The notes: a model not told the origin generated them from the letters alone. A stretch of 64,000 nucleotides of DNA from Calycina herbarum (GCA_001414485.1 LLEY01000072.1:496001-560000), one strand, 5' to 3'; counted from the stretch's first letter, positions 1-11,421 are shown. Translations and numbers: made by a program.

Positions 1-2
1 TT

Positions 3-40
3 CAGAGCACTATTATAGGGCATTATAGGGTAGTGCTCTG
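3..40. repeat. Short perfect inverted repeat (hairpin)
   Basis: Two perfect 10-bp arms, CAGAGCACTA and TAGTGCTCTG, flank an 18-bp spacer rich in ATAGGG. A related sequence (agagcactattacaggg...) occurs near 34.91 kb, so this looks like the edge of a dispersed repeat that continues outside the window. The stretch 41-612 shows no recognisable gene. Confidence 0.5.
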
Positions 41-612
41 TATTCTCTATACTTTTGACCGCGTTCTCTGTATAAGTTTGACAGTTTTATACTTATGTTC
101 GTGTCCTTCGTAAGCGATCGGAGATTTTGAGTTGTGACTGTTTCTTCGAAATTCACACTTTGCAGGTGGAGGTTCGAATGGAAGTAATTTGACAATGCCA
201 ATTAGAAAAAGTACGATTCAGGTTCCCTGGTTAATCTCGCTTAACATAGGACTGATTTTGTAACGGGTTATGTTTGTGCTATGTGTCGGACGTGGAATGA
301 TGTTGCCTGCTACTCTTGGGAAAACTGAGCAGCATAAGGTACGCACATGTGCAGTATTTGTGAAGGATGATATACTGATATTATTTGTATATGTATGAGC
401 ATTCTATGCGTTACATCCTATGTCTACAAGTGTTTTTCTCTAAAGAGTAATACCCCTGCGATAAAGGGTGTAAATACCTCGCTTCCTGGTTCTTTCTTTA
501 TTCGAAACCAAAAAGTTGGAAAATCATTCGCGAGACGGTAATCCAGCTTGACTCTCAAATAAAGTCCTTCAACTAGTCTTACCTGCTTCTAGTCATAGAG
601 AGATCTTCAACG

Positions 613-962
613 ATGACTCCTCGCTGGTCCAAGACTGAAATCTATTTTATGCAAATGGCATATGAACAAGTTGAAATTGAAAGAGATTTTAGGGTCCTGA
701 AACAAGGTCATTACCGAGTGTCTGCAAACTTACAAAGGACATGAATTTCAGCACCTGCAAGTTACGACAAAATTTCCAAGATAATGGGGTCATTGATAAG
801 TCCCCAAAATTTACGGATGAAACTGTCCGCAAAAAACGAAAGGAGGGGGTTGAAATCAGCTTGGCAGAGGTCGCGGAAAAACTTGATGGAGAGGAATTGG
901 CTAATGACTTATTTGAGAATGCGGATAGACTTCTCCAGAAGGCTGTGAGAAGGGACTTATAA
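613..962 (+). pseudogene. Orphan module, decayed copy 1
   Basis: This is a degenerate copy of the module seen intact at 2624-3571. It opens with ATG at 613 and the signature RWSKTEIYFMQMAYEQVE, matching RWTQADIYFMNMAFEFVE in the intact gene. The frame ends at a TGA at 742-744. The next conserved block (ITECLQTYKGHEF, matching LIQYCKEEFHF) is in another frame, and the following block (KFTDET through LAEVAEKLDGEELANDLFENAD) is in a third, ending at 962. At least two frameshifts therefore separate conserved segments. No known domain is recognised. The order of the blocks is preserved, so this is a decayed gene rather than random similarity. Confidence 0.6.
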
Positions 963-1466
963 GCTTTGCTCATTTGATGAAGTCTTCTACTTCCCCAAGT
1001 ACTGACGCAACTGCCTCGGGATCTTCATAACTTGGAACATTTAGGGGAGAAAATGGACAGGTGGCCAATCTAGCTGAGGAAGTTATGAGTAAGAACCTCG
1101 ATTCATAAGCAAATATAAAGGGTTTTGGCTTTGTGTTTGTTTTGATAGGTCACGAATTAGGTTTGTATTCCAAGTCATGCGGTGCATCCTCTTACCCACC
1201 ACCTGAGAATCAAGAGACGATAGTTATATTCTCCAATTACGCTCGCAGTTTGTAAGGTTTGCTACTGTTGCCAGCTTTCACGTAACTTAGTAGCATTGTC
1301 TACTTCAAACATTCTCTCTATTAGAAGGAATATCATTACCTCGCTCTTCTATAATTCAGAATATCATTAGCGATACGGTAATCTTCAATGCTCAAGCTAA
1401 ACCAACTTACCTCGTCTCTTTTCAATAAGTCACACTCACTCTCGGAAACCCGTGAACATTCTCAAA
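963..1466. other. Intergenic, no gene seen
   Basis: No coding signal is recognised. Around 1013-1065 the sequence (gcctcgggatcttcataac, then a ggaacattt stretch) resembles 24876-24910, suggesting a dispersed repeat fragment. Confidence 0.3.
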
Positions 1467-1905
1467 GTGGCACCAACCCCTGGGTCAAAAACTGAGTTCT
1501 ATCTCCTCGACATGGCCTCTCGTCAAAAAAGGACGAGAAAAGGTCCCCACGCACAATAGCCATCGACTCGTGGAAGGTCTCATATACGCCAGCACCCAAC
1601 AGTTCCTACAATATTGCCAAAAACACCAGTTCCACGACATGCGGGAGTTCACTCCATCTGATGTCTGGAGGAAACTTGCTAGCAACAAAGGAGGAACGGG
1701 AGTATGCTTGGATGATGTTGCGGAAGAGCTTGGTGGGGATGATAGAGCCGTCGATTTCTTTGAGGATGCGGATAAAATTCTTGAGAAGGCGAGAGATGAG
1801 GTGGGATTTGCTTTTGGGTTTTTGCTGGATGATGCTTCTGGGGAAGAGAGGGGCGTTGGGAATGGATTTGATTTGCCTCCCGTAAACACCTCTTTGCCTG
1901 GATGA
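1467..1905 (+). pseudogene. Orphan module, decayed copy 2
   Basis: This is a second relic of the same module. The opening block (SKTEFYLLDMASRQ) begins after a GTG at 1467 where the intact paralogs have ATG, so the start codon appears lost. A stop follows within about 30 codons. The remaining blocks (FLQYCQKHQFHDMREFTPSDVW, then LDDVAEELGGDDRAVDFFEDADKILEKARDEVG) lie in another frame from about 1570 to 1905. They align with LIQYCKEEFHFKFREF and LEDLGEELGG...LLNRARIEVG in the intact gene. No function can be assigned. It lies in the same orientation as copies 1 and 3, which points to tandem duplication. Confidence 0.6.
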
Positions 1906-2623
1906 GGTGAAGAAGGTAGTCGATATGGCTCCGATTCAAAAGCTTGGAGAGGTTGGGGTTGAAGGGGAAATATCTAAACAGCCCTCTTCTTAAATTTACG
2001 CTTAGGGACGGGCATTAAAAGACAACGTTATAAAAAAACCAATAGTGCTTTTTTCGTGAATTGCTACTATGAGTAAAGAAACCAACAAGAGTCAAATCGA
2101 GTGGTCTTAACCCTTTCGATTAACTTGATATGAGCGGGTTTGTTGTTAAATTGCTGTTAGGGTGAATATGCACTTTGTTTTTCCCAAGTCACCTTAGCAG
2201 TGCACGTGGGATTTAAATGCGCGATGATTGGCAATGTTATGACAAGGAAAGTTTGAAGGAAGACAGAACATGTTGAAAGTCTAGTGAATAGGAGTATGTC
2301 AGTCACATGACTACTCGCTAGCTTGTACACTAGCGCTATCCCAGTGCATAAATAGTCTGCTTAGATTACACTTAGCAAACTGAAGAGTTTTCGCCTAACG
2401 TATCCTGGAACATAACAAAAACGATGCTACCCAGTTTGATATCAAATCCAACCGACCTTTCCGCGTCATAAGACTATATGAAATTCCCATTTGGAGGAGT
2501 ACAAGTCCCTCTCTCTCTCCGGCTCTCTTTAATTCAAATCTGTAACTCCGACATCTACCTTCATCACGAAAGCCACTTACCTCGCTTTCTCAACCACTCT
2601 GGGTTACCCATAAATTTTCAAGA
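1906..2623. other. Intergenic upstream of the intact orphan gene
   Basis: There is no gene. A short segment (acttacctcgctttctc at about 2576) before the ATG at 2624 recurs in modified form before copy 2 (about 1409), so the duplication probably included upstream sequence. Confidence 0.3.
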
Positions 2624-3571
2624 ATGGCTGAACGTTGGACTCAGGCTGATATTTATTTCATGAATATGGCATTTGAGTTTGTTGAAGCAGAGAAGGAAAA
2701 GCTCTCCGAGCTCAATGTTCCCATAAAAGCTCCGAGTAACGTGGAGAATTTGATACAATATTGCAAAGAAGAGTTTCACTTCAAATTTAGGGAGTTTACC
2801 GAAGATGCCATGACTACGAAACGATCTCAAAACACAAAATATGGATTTGAGACGACACTGGAGGATCTAGGAGAAGAGCTTGGTGGAATTTATTGGGCCA
2901 ATCAGTTTCGCGAAGATGCCAAAACTCTTCTAAATCGGGCTAGAATTGAAGTTGGATTGACCTTCGACACTCCCAACAAATGGAAACTCACAGAAATCCA
3001 TATCCTAAAAACCGCAAACGAGTTGGTTGAAGCAGAAGAAAAGAAACGCAATCTCACTACCTCTCTATGGGAAAGGGCGAGAAACGCGATAGGATTGATG
3101 GAATGGTGTAAAGAAAATGGGATGCCTGGTCCTGGAATGAGAGATCTCACTCAGTCAAGCGTTAGAAGCAAGGCAAAAGAACTCGAAAATCCGAAGAGAG
3201 AAGTCACCCTAAAAGGGCTTGTTTCCGAACTTCTTCATCACGAAAAGAAGCTTGTAAATGAGGATACGGCGAAACACTGGTGCGAGCAGGTGGAGAATCA
3301 TCTCAAGAGGGCTAGAATTGCAGTTGGATTAAGTTTCGACTCTCAGCCAGAGCTTACAGAAACATCTCCGGGTACAAACCAACCATTTCAAGGTTTTCCG
3401 CTCCCTCCCGGCCCAGAACAGTTCCCCATTTGGGAGAAAGATGGAACCAGGCATTACTCCAATGCAAAAACTGAATTTGGGGAATCTGGTGTCAAAAAGT
3501 CTTTCACAACATGGGCAAAACCTTACTTTCCAACTCGGTACCCAGAGTTGAAGGAACCAAAGGCGGGGTAA
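2624..3571 (+). CDS. Orphan protein with two copies of an unknown ~115-aa module
   Basis: A single-exon gene of 315 aa. I recognise no named domain. The protein holds two related modules. Module A covers about residues 5-118, opens RWTQADIYFMNMAFEFVEAE and closes LLNRARIEVGLTFD. Module B covers about 122-243, opens WKLTEIHILKTANELVEAE and closes HLKRARIAVGLSFD. Both are highly charged and predicted helical by eye. The tail (244-315) is proline-rich, then basic and aromatic. There is no signal peptide or membrane segment. Two decayed single-module relatives lie just upstream in the same orientation, so this is the survivor of a tandem family. The start at 2624 is chosen because the paralogs begin at the equivalent position. 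Confidence 0.75.
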   Translation: MAERWTQADIYFMNMAFEFVEAEKEKLSELNVPIKAPSNVENLIQYCKEEFHFKFREFTEDAMTTKRSQNTKYGFETTLEDLGEELGGIYWANQFREDAKTLLNRARIEVGLTFDTPNKWKLTEIHILKTANELVEAEEKKRNLTTSLWERARNAIGLMEWCKENGMPGPGMRDLTQSSVRSKAKELENPKREVTLKGLVSELLHHEKKLVNEDTAKHWCEQVENHLKRARIAVGLSFDSQPELTETSPGTNQPFQGFPLPPGPEQFPIWEKDGTRHYSNAKTEFGESGVKKSFTTWAKPYFPTRYPELKEPKAG

Positions 3572-3835
3572 GAAGGGTTGGTATTTAGGGGATTGGGTCT
3601 TCATCAATGTAACTATTTCAGCGAGGTCGAGAGGAAAACCAGACAAACAAAATTTAAAACCCTCGCATCAAATCCGTGCTCTACAAAGTAGTTGGAGAAA
3701 TGAGCATTACTCTGCGTAAACCCTATTTCTTGTATATAATATTTGAATAGTGGATGGTTTCCCTCTAACAAAAACGGAGTCACTGAGACATGTTTGCCGT
3801 CTCACACACTGTGTAGAGAAAGCTGCCTCGTTGGA

Positions 3836-4518
3836 TTACTCAAAGACAGTCTTGCAACTGCCAGTTTGATCCCATCCTTGGATTGCGGCAGCGATGGAGT
3901 TCTACTGAAATATTAGTATATGGTTTCCTATATTCCTCTTGGAAGTCGGTAGTTGAATAAAGACAAATACGGCTTACCATAATGATGGTCATGTACAAAG
4001 TTTTGGGATGCTTCCACTTGTGAGACTTCTCCTCATGTAGAACGCGGCGGTCTTCATCATCAAGCTCCACAATGCTGCCAATGTGGTGTGGAGACCGAGC
4101 AACGAGTGCACCCTTGATGATCCATGGCTTGACATCTTCAACATCGTATTGCCGCTCAAACTCGTCAATGTCTTGAAGAAGCTAGGCTTTAGGGATACCA
4201 ATGAGAGGATTCTTGGTTCTGCGTTGTGTCAACCAAATAAGATGGTACGAAGTGAGGCGAAGGTAGTCAACTTACTCGCCAGTAGAATTGTCTTTGATAG
4301 CCGCTACACTTTCCTTGCGACGAGACGAACTATTTGCCATTGAGAGCTTGAGCTTCTCTGCTGGGGTTATATCGGCGCCAGTGGTAGTACCAGTTCTAGA
4401 TCAGAGCATCAGCAAGACGTCTGACAAGAACCTCTCTCACCTTCACTTGAACAACGGTGAAGATCGAAATAACTACATACGTAACACCAATATCGTCAGT
4501 TCCTTTGGATTCGGCCAT
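3836..4518 (-). pseudogene. MFS sugar transporter, 5' relic
   Basis: The minus strand holds the N-terminal part of a sugar-porter MFS protein spread over short exons. The start is MAESKGTDDIGV at 4518, followed by an intron and MANSSSRRKESV near 4340. A second intron precedes NPLIGIPKA, where an in-frame TAG sits at 4182-4184. Then come LLQDIDEFERQYDVEDVKPW, a cytoplasmic stretch ending HKWKHPKTLYMTI, and, after another intron, IAAAIQGWDQTGS. This order matches the conserved N-terminus of fungal sugar porters up to the first transmembrane helix (GWDQTGSN in the family). The frame then closes at about 3836, and the remaining roughly 11 helices are absent. A truncated, stop-containing relic is the best reading. 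Confidence 0.65.
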
Positions 4519-6332
4519 GAGGTCGGTTCGAGTGGATTTGCGGGCAATTGCACGATGCGATTGTGAGAAATTGGTGTCTGCGATGCAGTGCGAGAAAAAT
4601 TGGGAGCGAACAGTGCGGGGTGGTTTGGTATTGACGTTTCGCTTAGGCAAGTGGAGCCACCCTCGGAATTATAGCTGGGTACAGCCACGACAGCTTTGTA
4701 GGTCCACCAGGAGGTCAGGCGGTTTCTCCAAACGTCCCTCTCCAAGCTCAGCATTGCCACATTTTTCCCCAGTCGCTGCAGACAGGATTGGCAGTCGGGC
4801 TCAAGCTGCCATCCATAGACATCTAGCAATTTCTGCCAAGCCCACTTGCTCATGGCTGATGTTATTCACAACACATGGCCAAGAATGCCAGGACTGGCCT
4901 TGTACAGCGCCTTGTACGATATTACACGGAAATGCAAGACGACGGTGAGACTGAGTGTTTCCAAACACAAGATCTGCCATGCCACAACAAGAAGCTGGTA
5001 TATGCAAAGGGTAGCTACAGAAAGGCTTTGGGATTCGACAACACCATGCTCAAACACTTCAAACAAAAAGTATATTCCCAATATGCACCACCGTGCCAAC
5101 CTCGTTGAGGACGTTGCCAATACTGGGATCGATGATTACCCCGCATAGAAAGATTTCTCGAGTAACACCAATCCCATGCATGGTTGGGGTTGAGGGGTAG
5201 AAGACGCCACGAAATTCCCTTGTATACATTGGCAATTATGACTGGTTGTGTCGGTCCAATGAAAGTTGGCCAAGGAGGAATCTCCTTCTAACCTGCAATA
5301 CACAATTATCCGGTCGGGCCTGCACTCGAAGCCTCGAATCGGTTCTTGAAAATTGGTGATTTGTGCAACCACACGCAACGCGCCACAAACGCCGCAAAAT
5401 GCAATATAGCAAAGTCGAACTGTGCATCATATCTTTCCTGCCAGGCTCCGAAAATGTGCATTGTTTTGCGTCTTGGGGCAGTGTTGAAGATGTTTACAAG
5501 TGAGAATGAGTAAGTCTTACATCCATCCGCTTTCTTCAAGCTTGAGAGGACTTGTGATTTGAAGTAAGATTGCAAACCTCCCTAGTCTTGATTCTTGAAC
5601 TGGGTATTAATTTGCAAGATTATTCAGACGAATGAGAATATGAGTGGACTCTGAAACAAGCAGTGTAGATAGGGGGAAAATATAGAGAAAGCCAGGCAAA
5701 TCAGATTTTTGAACTATCCATGTTGGAGGCACAAAAGTATTGGGACTAGCAATTCTGATCTATCAAATTGGACACTTGAATAAAACGAGCAATTCGTCAT
5801 CTGATCTATTCGCGGGGTAATAAGCTTCTGGTTACGAGACCCATCCGCTCAGCTTGTTGTCAACACTCTGGAAAGTCAGCCTTGTTATCAGTAATTGAGA
5901 GAGAGAGAAATATGATACTCTTCCATGATATTTGTACGGAATTCGAGCTCAAATTTACCAATATGCCGTTGTTCGATGCTGGTCCGAAGGAGCTGTCGAA
6001 CTCGGGCCAAATCGAAATCGTTCAATATGCTGGCCTTGTCAAGTAGGGGGCGACAATATGATTGATCTAGAAAGGTCTCTTTAGATTGGAACGGTTGCTG
6101 AAAGTATCACCAGTTGTTAAGGTCTGTCAAAAAAGGGGAGGTTGGGAGGAGGGGTTTCTACCGGTAGATCTTCGGAATATTCCGCCGCTGCTGTTCCTCA
6201 ACAACAATACAGCTGCAGTGGAGGTATCGGTATCAATTACTACTCCAGGTCTCTCCCCCTCCCCCTCCCCGTTATCTCCAATTGATATCCCCAATTGATA
6301 ACTAAACTAACCAAGGCAACAGGCACGGCACC
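4519..6332. other. Region without a convincing gene
   Basis: Several minus-strand open frames (for example 4473-4853, 4866-5120 and 5306-5575) have coding-like composition but are interrupted and match nothing I recognise. They may be further decayed coding sequence upstream of the transporter relic. The segment 5580-6330 shows only AT-rich spacer and a CT-rich run just before the gene at 6333. Confidence 0.3.
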
Positions 6333-7328
6333 ATGCCTCCTCTATCTTCATCTCCAGCCCAAAGCTTCGAGCTCTTCCCACGTCTGCCGTGCGAGACCAG
6401 ATTAGCGATTTGGAAATATGCAGACCCGGGACCTAGGATCATGTCCAGTGGGATGTACCACCAGTCCATGTACGGTGCCATTTGGATCTGTCCCAATGTC
6501 GATCTGGCACGGCCAGCAAGAGCGCTCCTCGTCTCACCCCGAGACTTCAGAAAGGCATACAGCGCAGCCGATAGTTTCCGAAATTACCCACTGTATTGGC
6601 TGCATGTGGTTGACTTCTTAGATGGACACCTCGACGACGAGATGCAAACAATTACGGACGAATACAGGGAACAACTGGAAACGCCATTGAATCTCCTTCA
6701 TACTTGTCGAGAAGCACGCGGTACTATACTCGATATTTACACTCTGATGGGTTGTCCTTCCCCAATACCATCCGACACCCGAAAGTGGAACCCGGAAGAC
6801 GTCTTGTTCTTTCCATTGGATTTGGGATGTCTATATCAAATTCGATGGACGATGCTATTCAAATGGATGACGCATTCGGGAGGAGTTCCTCGCCAGTTTG
6901 CTGCCATGGTGAAGCACATCGCTATTCCTTTCGAGACTCTCGACTTTTCCCATTTTTACTCGGTCCGGAAGAACGATCTAGGAGCCAAACGAGTGATGAT
7001 GGACCGGTTCCTTGCGAACTTCCCAAACTTGCAGACTTTGATGATCGTCAAAGATCCTGCAACAGTCACTTCGTTCCCGGGCGGCTCATTTGTGCTTTAC
7101 CAGTCCCATGACGCGCCCTTGACAGACGATCACGAATTGTTCTACCTACCAAAAAGGCCATCTGAACTTGAGCAGGGTATCACTAAATTGCTCCAGGAAA
7201 GCATTGCTCGATCTGACTCTCCTAGAAATGTTCCAGCTGTCGAATTCTCCGTCCTTTGCGGCGAAGGCTCAGTTGGGCCGCAGCCGGAGCTTCCTTGGCC
7301 CTTTGAGTTGTATCTGGAGGAACACTGA
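6333..7328 (+). CDS. 2EXR-domain protein
   Basis: A single-exon gene of 331 aa. The N-terminus carries the fungal 2EXR (F-box-like) signature. It reads FELFPRLPCETRLAIWKYADPGPR at about residues 12-35, then LLHTCREARGTIL at about 121-133, where a short hydrophobic motif and an SREAR-like block are typical. The family is widespread and expanded in filamentous ascomycetes. Its biochemical role is unknown, and a protein-interaction role is usually assumed from the F-box-like start. There is no signal peptide or transmembrane segment. A CT-rich leader lies directly upstream of the ATG at 6333. The neighbours on both sides are relics, so this gene stands alone. Confidence 0.8.
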   Translation: MPPLSSSPAQSFELFPRLPCETRLAIWKYADPGPRIMSSGMYHQSMYGAIWICPNVDLARPARALLVSPRDFRKAYSAADSFRNYPLYWLHVVDFLDGHLDDEMQTITDEYREQLETPLNLLHTCREARGTILDIYTLMGCPSPIPSDTRKWNPEDVLFFPLDLGCLYQIRWTMLFKWMTHSGGVPRQFAAMVKHIAIPFETLDFSHFYSVRKNDLGAKRVMMDRFLANFPNLQTLMIVKDPATVTSFPGGSFVLYQSHDAPLTDDHELFYLPKRPSELEQGITKLLQESIARSDSPRNVPAVEFSVLCGEGSVGPQPELPWPFELYLEEH

Positions 7329-8044
7329 GCAGGTTCTTTCTTCTTCTTGTTGGCTTGTTGGTTCTTTAGGGGGCGTGGGAAAGTCCTAGGAATTCTTAAC
7401 TGGCTAAGAGTAAACTACTTCCCTACCTCCCCAATGGTTCAACCAAGACTCAAGAAATCAACACAATTCTCCCAAAAAAAATGCTATAAATTTTGATCTC
7501 TTAGAGGTAATAGGGCTATTTTAGATGAGAAAGTGCCTCTAAACTATAGTTACGACTTCCTTTAACCCCTGGTGGTTATGTGTCAACAGCGTCATCGTCA
7601 GTGCGGTGATTTAGAGCCATTCTTTTCTATCAATCGATGTCACATGTATATTTGAGAAAGTCGTCATTGATCAATGGCTAATGACATAGATTTTATTCTT
7701 CCACTTCCAAAGTTGCAAGTTGAAATCCAGTAACGACAGTATCTAACCTCCAAATTAGTGGCTACCCATTTATTGCCTTATTTGCTTATTGATCAGTGGT
7801 TCTCAAAGAGTGTGCGATAATTATTGCTGCAAAAGTTCTGAAATTAGAACTTACTTGGTTTTCTCTCTCTTTTTTTTTTGGAAGGAATGAATCACGGATT
7901 TTTTGGCGTGCATTGGGCTTCTTTCTCCGTTTTTCACACACTCTCTCTGCTGTTGTTGGTCTCTCCTGCTGTCTTGCTCTGTCTGCAGTTGATAGCCTCT
8001 TCGCTGTTCTTGGTCTCTCTGATGGTCTTAGTCTCTCCGATATT
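7329..8044. other. Intergenic with pyrimidine-rich repeat tract
   Basis: No gene is seen. From about 7940 to 8072 the plus strand holds four or five degenerate copies of a unit like gctgttcttggtctctc. They run into the 3' end of the minus-strand pseudogene. Confidence 0.4.
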
Positions 8045-9685
8045 CTAGCTCCCTCCGCTGTTCTTGGTCAACCCTTCTGATTTGTCTCTCTCCCCCAGTA
8101 GCCGCGTGTTTTCATTCGGGGGCTCGCTCGTATTGTCTTCACCGGCATTACTCCCATTTTCCTCGTTACTTCGAACGCTATTAACGTCAGGCGCAGCGTC
8201 GATTTTATCAAGATCTCTTCCTTTCCAGGTACCATCGTAGGAAGTGAACAAGGCATGAAGCTTGATGATATGGTGGTAAGCAAAAGCAATATAGGGTATA
8301 AAGAACAAGTGCGGAATTAGTTTCACCACCTTCGTCGTAAGAATCCAACCAAACATTCCCCACGCTCTCTGGCGAATCCCAAGGAAAATACCGAATCAGA
8401 CCGAGGTCTAGAAAAAGAGCCAAACTGTAGAACATGTACCAGTGGATGGCATATATAGACCACCATTGGTGACGTTTCCAAGGTCCGCGATCAGTAAAAA
8501 GACTTGCTGAGTTGCTTCGCCAGGTTGTATGAACCCAACGAAGACATTGGTTGAGGTACTTGGGGTATTCGCCAACCGTGGTGGTAATGGTGACTTGTGG
8601 ACAAGCGTGGAAATTAATCTGTAAGCATTTGTTTTCTCTATCTTTGACAACCCATCGTGTGATGAATTATCATCATCGAGTTTGATGGGTCCATATTTTC
8701 CAAACCAAATAAACTCGTTGAGCAAACCACGGCGAAATTCTTGGTCTATCAGGATGAAAGTTTTATAGAGGGTTGTGCGGCCAGATATTACGATTACACT
8801 GCCGTCAATAGTAGTCGTCGCCATAGGCTCGAACTTGTAACCCTCGAGGTAAAAGGCTCCAAGAAAGTTCCAGAAAGAGGCCCAGGTGGATTTCTTTCCT
8901 GTCGGCTTGGCCTCTACTCTATCGTCGAACTTGCTTTGACGTTGCCACAGCCGCATATTCCTTTTTTTAGTCGAAGGGCGCAAGTGCCCATGTGAGAACG
9001 GTCTTAGGCCATTCTACGTGGTCACCCAATAGTACTGTTATCTTTGGCATCGGCTTTTGATTCTTTATACTCTCAAGTGCTTTGTCGACCTGGTCTCTCT
9101 TACTCGCATGTTGGATCCAAATTATCTTAACCTTCGTTGTATTTTTGTAAATTCCTTCCCATAATTTCGGCAGTATAGGATTCACGGACGGTCCAAATGA
9201 CGCAGGTCGACTGGACTTTGGTTGAGGAGACGAAGACCGACTGGATTAAGCTCGAAGGGATGGAGCTCGAAGGGGTGAAGGTCAACGAGACGGAGGTTCA
9301 GCCGACAGATGTTGAGCGGATGAAGGTCCAGGGGACGATTCCGCGGCTCGAGGCTCAGCGGGTGAAGATATCGGCACAATGCCAAGGTCTAAGGCTATCT
9401 TCTCACATTCCAGGAAACCTGATTGGACCGTGGTGATGATAATTTGTGCGGGTTTATTGTTGAAACATGCTTGGAGACCTTTTTTGAAATCTGGTTTTGA
9501 TTCCTCTCTAGGTTCTACAGTCGGAAGGATGACGACAATATCTGAGTGCTTGTACTTGGGGTTCTTTACGGGTTTTGAGGGTTGTAGCAGAAGTAGGCCA
9601 TGAGGTGCCCGAAGAAGCGGATGTATTTAAGTAAGATGAGGTATATGAACCAAGCTGCCAAAAACCAGCTCCATCCAACAGCCAT
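8045..9685 (-). pseudogene. GT2 polysaccharide-synthase-like gene, decayed
   Basis: The minus strand encodes, in broken frames, the landmarks of a fungal processive GT2 glycosyltransferase (Cps1-like family). In order they are an N-terminal membrane segment from ATG 9685 ending MAYFCYNPQ, and a frameshift into a block DIVVILPTVEP...ACFNNKPAQIIITT. A degenerate, stop-rich repeat stretch covers about 9195-9390. Next is KITVLLGDHVEWPKTVLTWALAPFD, where the family has a DDD/FWP acidic motif. Then come the block TTTIDGSVIVISGRTTLYKT, the NEFIWFGKYGPIKLDDDN block, and C-terminal membrane helices near 8050-8450 (PHLFFIPYIAFAYHHIIKL). Several frame changes and stops separate them. The acidic motif appears degraded. 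The natural role would be membrane-bound synthesis of an extracellular polysaccharide. Confidence 0.6.
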
Positions 9686-11421
9686 GATTTTCTTCCGTTA
9701 TTTAAAAAGGGATTATCTGAGCCGTGGGTTAGAATTGCAGTTTGAAGGGAAGTGTCGTATTTTAGGACCACGGAAAGGGGGGATTTTATATTCATTCTTT
9801 CATTCATTCTTGCTTATAGATATTAGAGTTGTTAGTCTATGAATTTGTCAGGTTGTGGTTTGAGAGGGGTTCTTTATTAAGGTGACCATTCAATTTTCTT
9901 TTTGTTTTAGCATTCTCGTTCTTGCATCTTCTTTTGAAGCTCAATCGGCGTGTAATTACACCATTGTGGAGTTTAGAATAGCATCCCATCAGATGAGCAA
10001 CTGGAACAGGGGAGTGTGATATCTGGTTATGTGAAAGAAATTTGTGAGAAGGTTTCGAAGTTTGGTATCCTATAAAATCCACGAAATGGATTTTCTTTGT
10101 ATATCCAAAGTCTGGTAGCGAGATTCGGAAGGCTAGGTTGTGAGAGATTATGATTTGGTGGTTCGCGGCCATATTTGAGGATAAGGGGAGTACGTTGATG
10201 TTGGGAACAACAATGCCATTGTTTTGGTACGGCGTTTGTTGGTGTAGCGACACCTATCAAAACTTTGGTTATGAGTCTTTGTTCTGGGAGCGTCTTTCAT
10301 ACGTTGTAGTTGGTGAGCATGTTTCCAATGCGGCAGTTGTGTTGCACCTTGGGGTTGGGGGTTATGTGAGGATGCGTGGGAAAATGTTGTGGGGTTTCAT
10401 GAATTGGAGGTGGGACTCGGATTCTTTGTTTTCGGTCTTTCCAGTTATCTACTTTCTCAATTTTCTTTGTGGTTGCTCTCTCTAGTGGTTGACCATGCAC
10501 TTCAACACTTCAACACTTCAACATCTGGGTGTAGTGGTTGAATTGATGGATTTGTTTGAAAGTCTGAAGAGTATTCGAAGATAGGGTTTTCTAACTCCAA
10601 ATTACTTAGAATGCGCCTAATTTCTATTTCTGGAGATTGATAAAGCTTGGCTGGTGATCAGAATCTACTCCAGGTCTCATGTTCTGAGACCTGGCTTTAT
10701 TTACGAAAATGATTGCTGGTATAATGCCAAGTAATTGCATGAATTGACTTTTGGTTTGATTTTCATATCTTGTGGATGAAGTGGGGTAAAAATTAACTTG
10801 CTACTAAAGCCACAACCATTCCATTTATGAGGAAGCAGAAACTTGGCATGGAAACAGTAGACACTGGATTCTTCCGTTCACCATTGTTAGCTGCTGAATT
10901 TTGATAGTTCAAAATGAAAGCTTGTCACAGGCAGGATTCAGTTCACATTTCACAGAGGCCCCAGTTTCGAAATTTTCAATTGGTTTTTATTAGTTCTCTC
11001 CTACAAAGAGTTTTGCAAATGCAAAGGTTGGGGTATCTTCAAAGTATGTACAACCTCATCGCCCCTCCGGTTGTCAAATAACCACCCATACTCCATGTGT
11101 TCGTGAAAAAGGAAAATGTGCGTTTCTGTGTGTTGTGGTGATGCAAACATGCAAATGTTTATAATCGAGCGCAAGGAAGGGGGTCCTGGCATCAAGCCAA
11201 AGAGAAAACGAAAAGAGAGCATGTGCTGTGTGATATTGTGAATAACGAGGCAAGTGTTGAATGATAAAGGTGAAGTTCGATCTTTTCCTGCTGGGAAAGT
11301 GAAAGAAGGTGGTATCGCCGATATCGCTTCAGCGGTCGCGTCGCCTATTGAACTGGTCAGTCAAAATCCGATTTTGCAGAGGAGAAGAAGGTGGGGACTC
11401 ACTTTTGATCAAGTTTGAAGC
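9686..11421. other. Intergenic, no gene recognised
   Basis: Open frames on both strands at 9837-10485 overlap one another and match nothing known. An octamer, caacactt, is repeated twice at 10503-10520. I see no RNA gene or mobile element. Confidence 0.3.

Noticed and set aside
160..190. GGTTCGAAT motif like a tRNA T-arm
   Set aside because: No acceptor stem, D-arm or anticodon arm can be folded around it.
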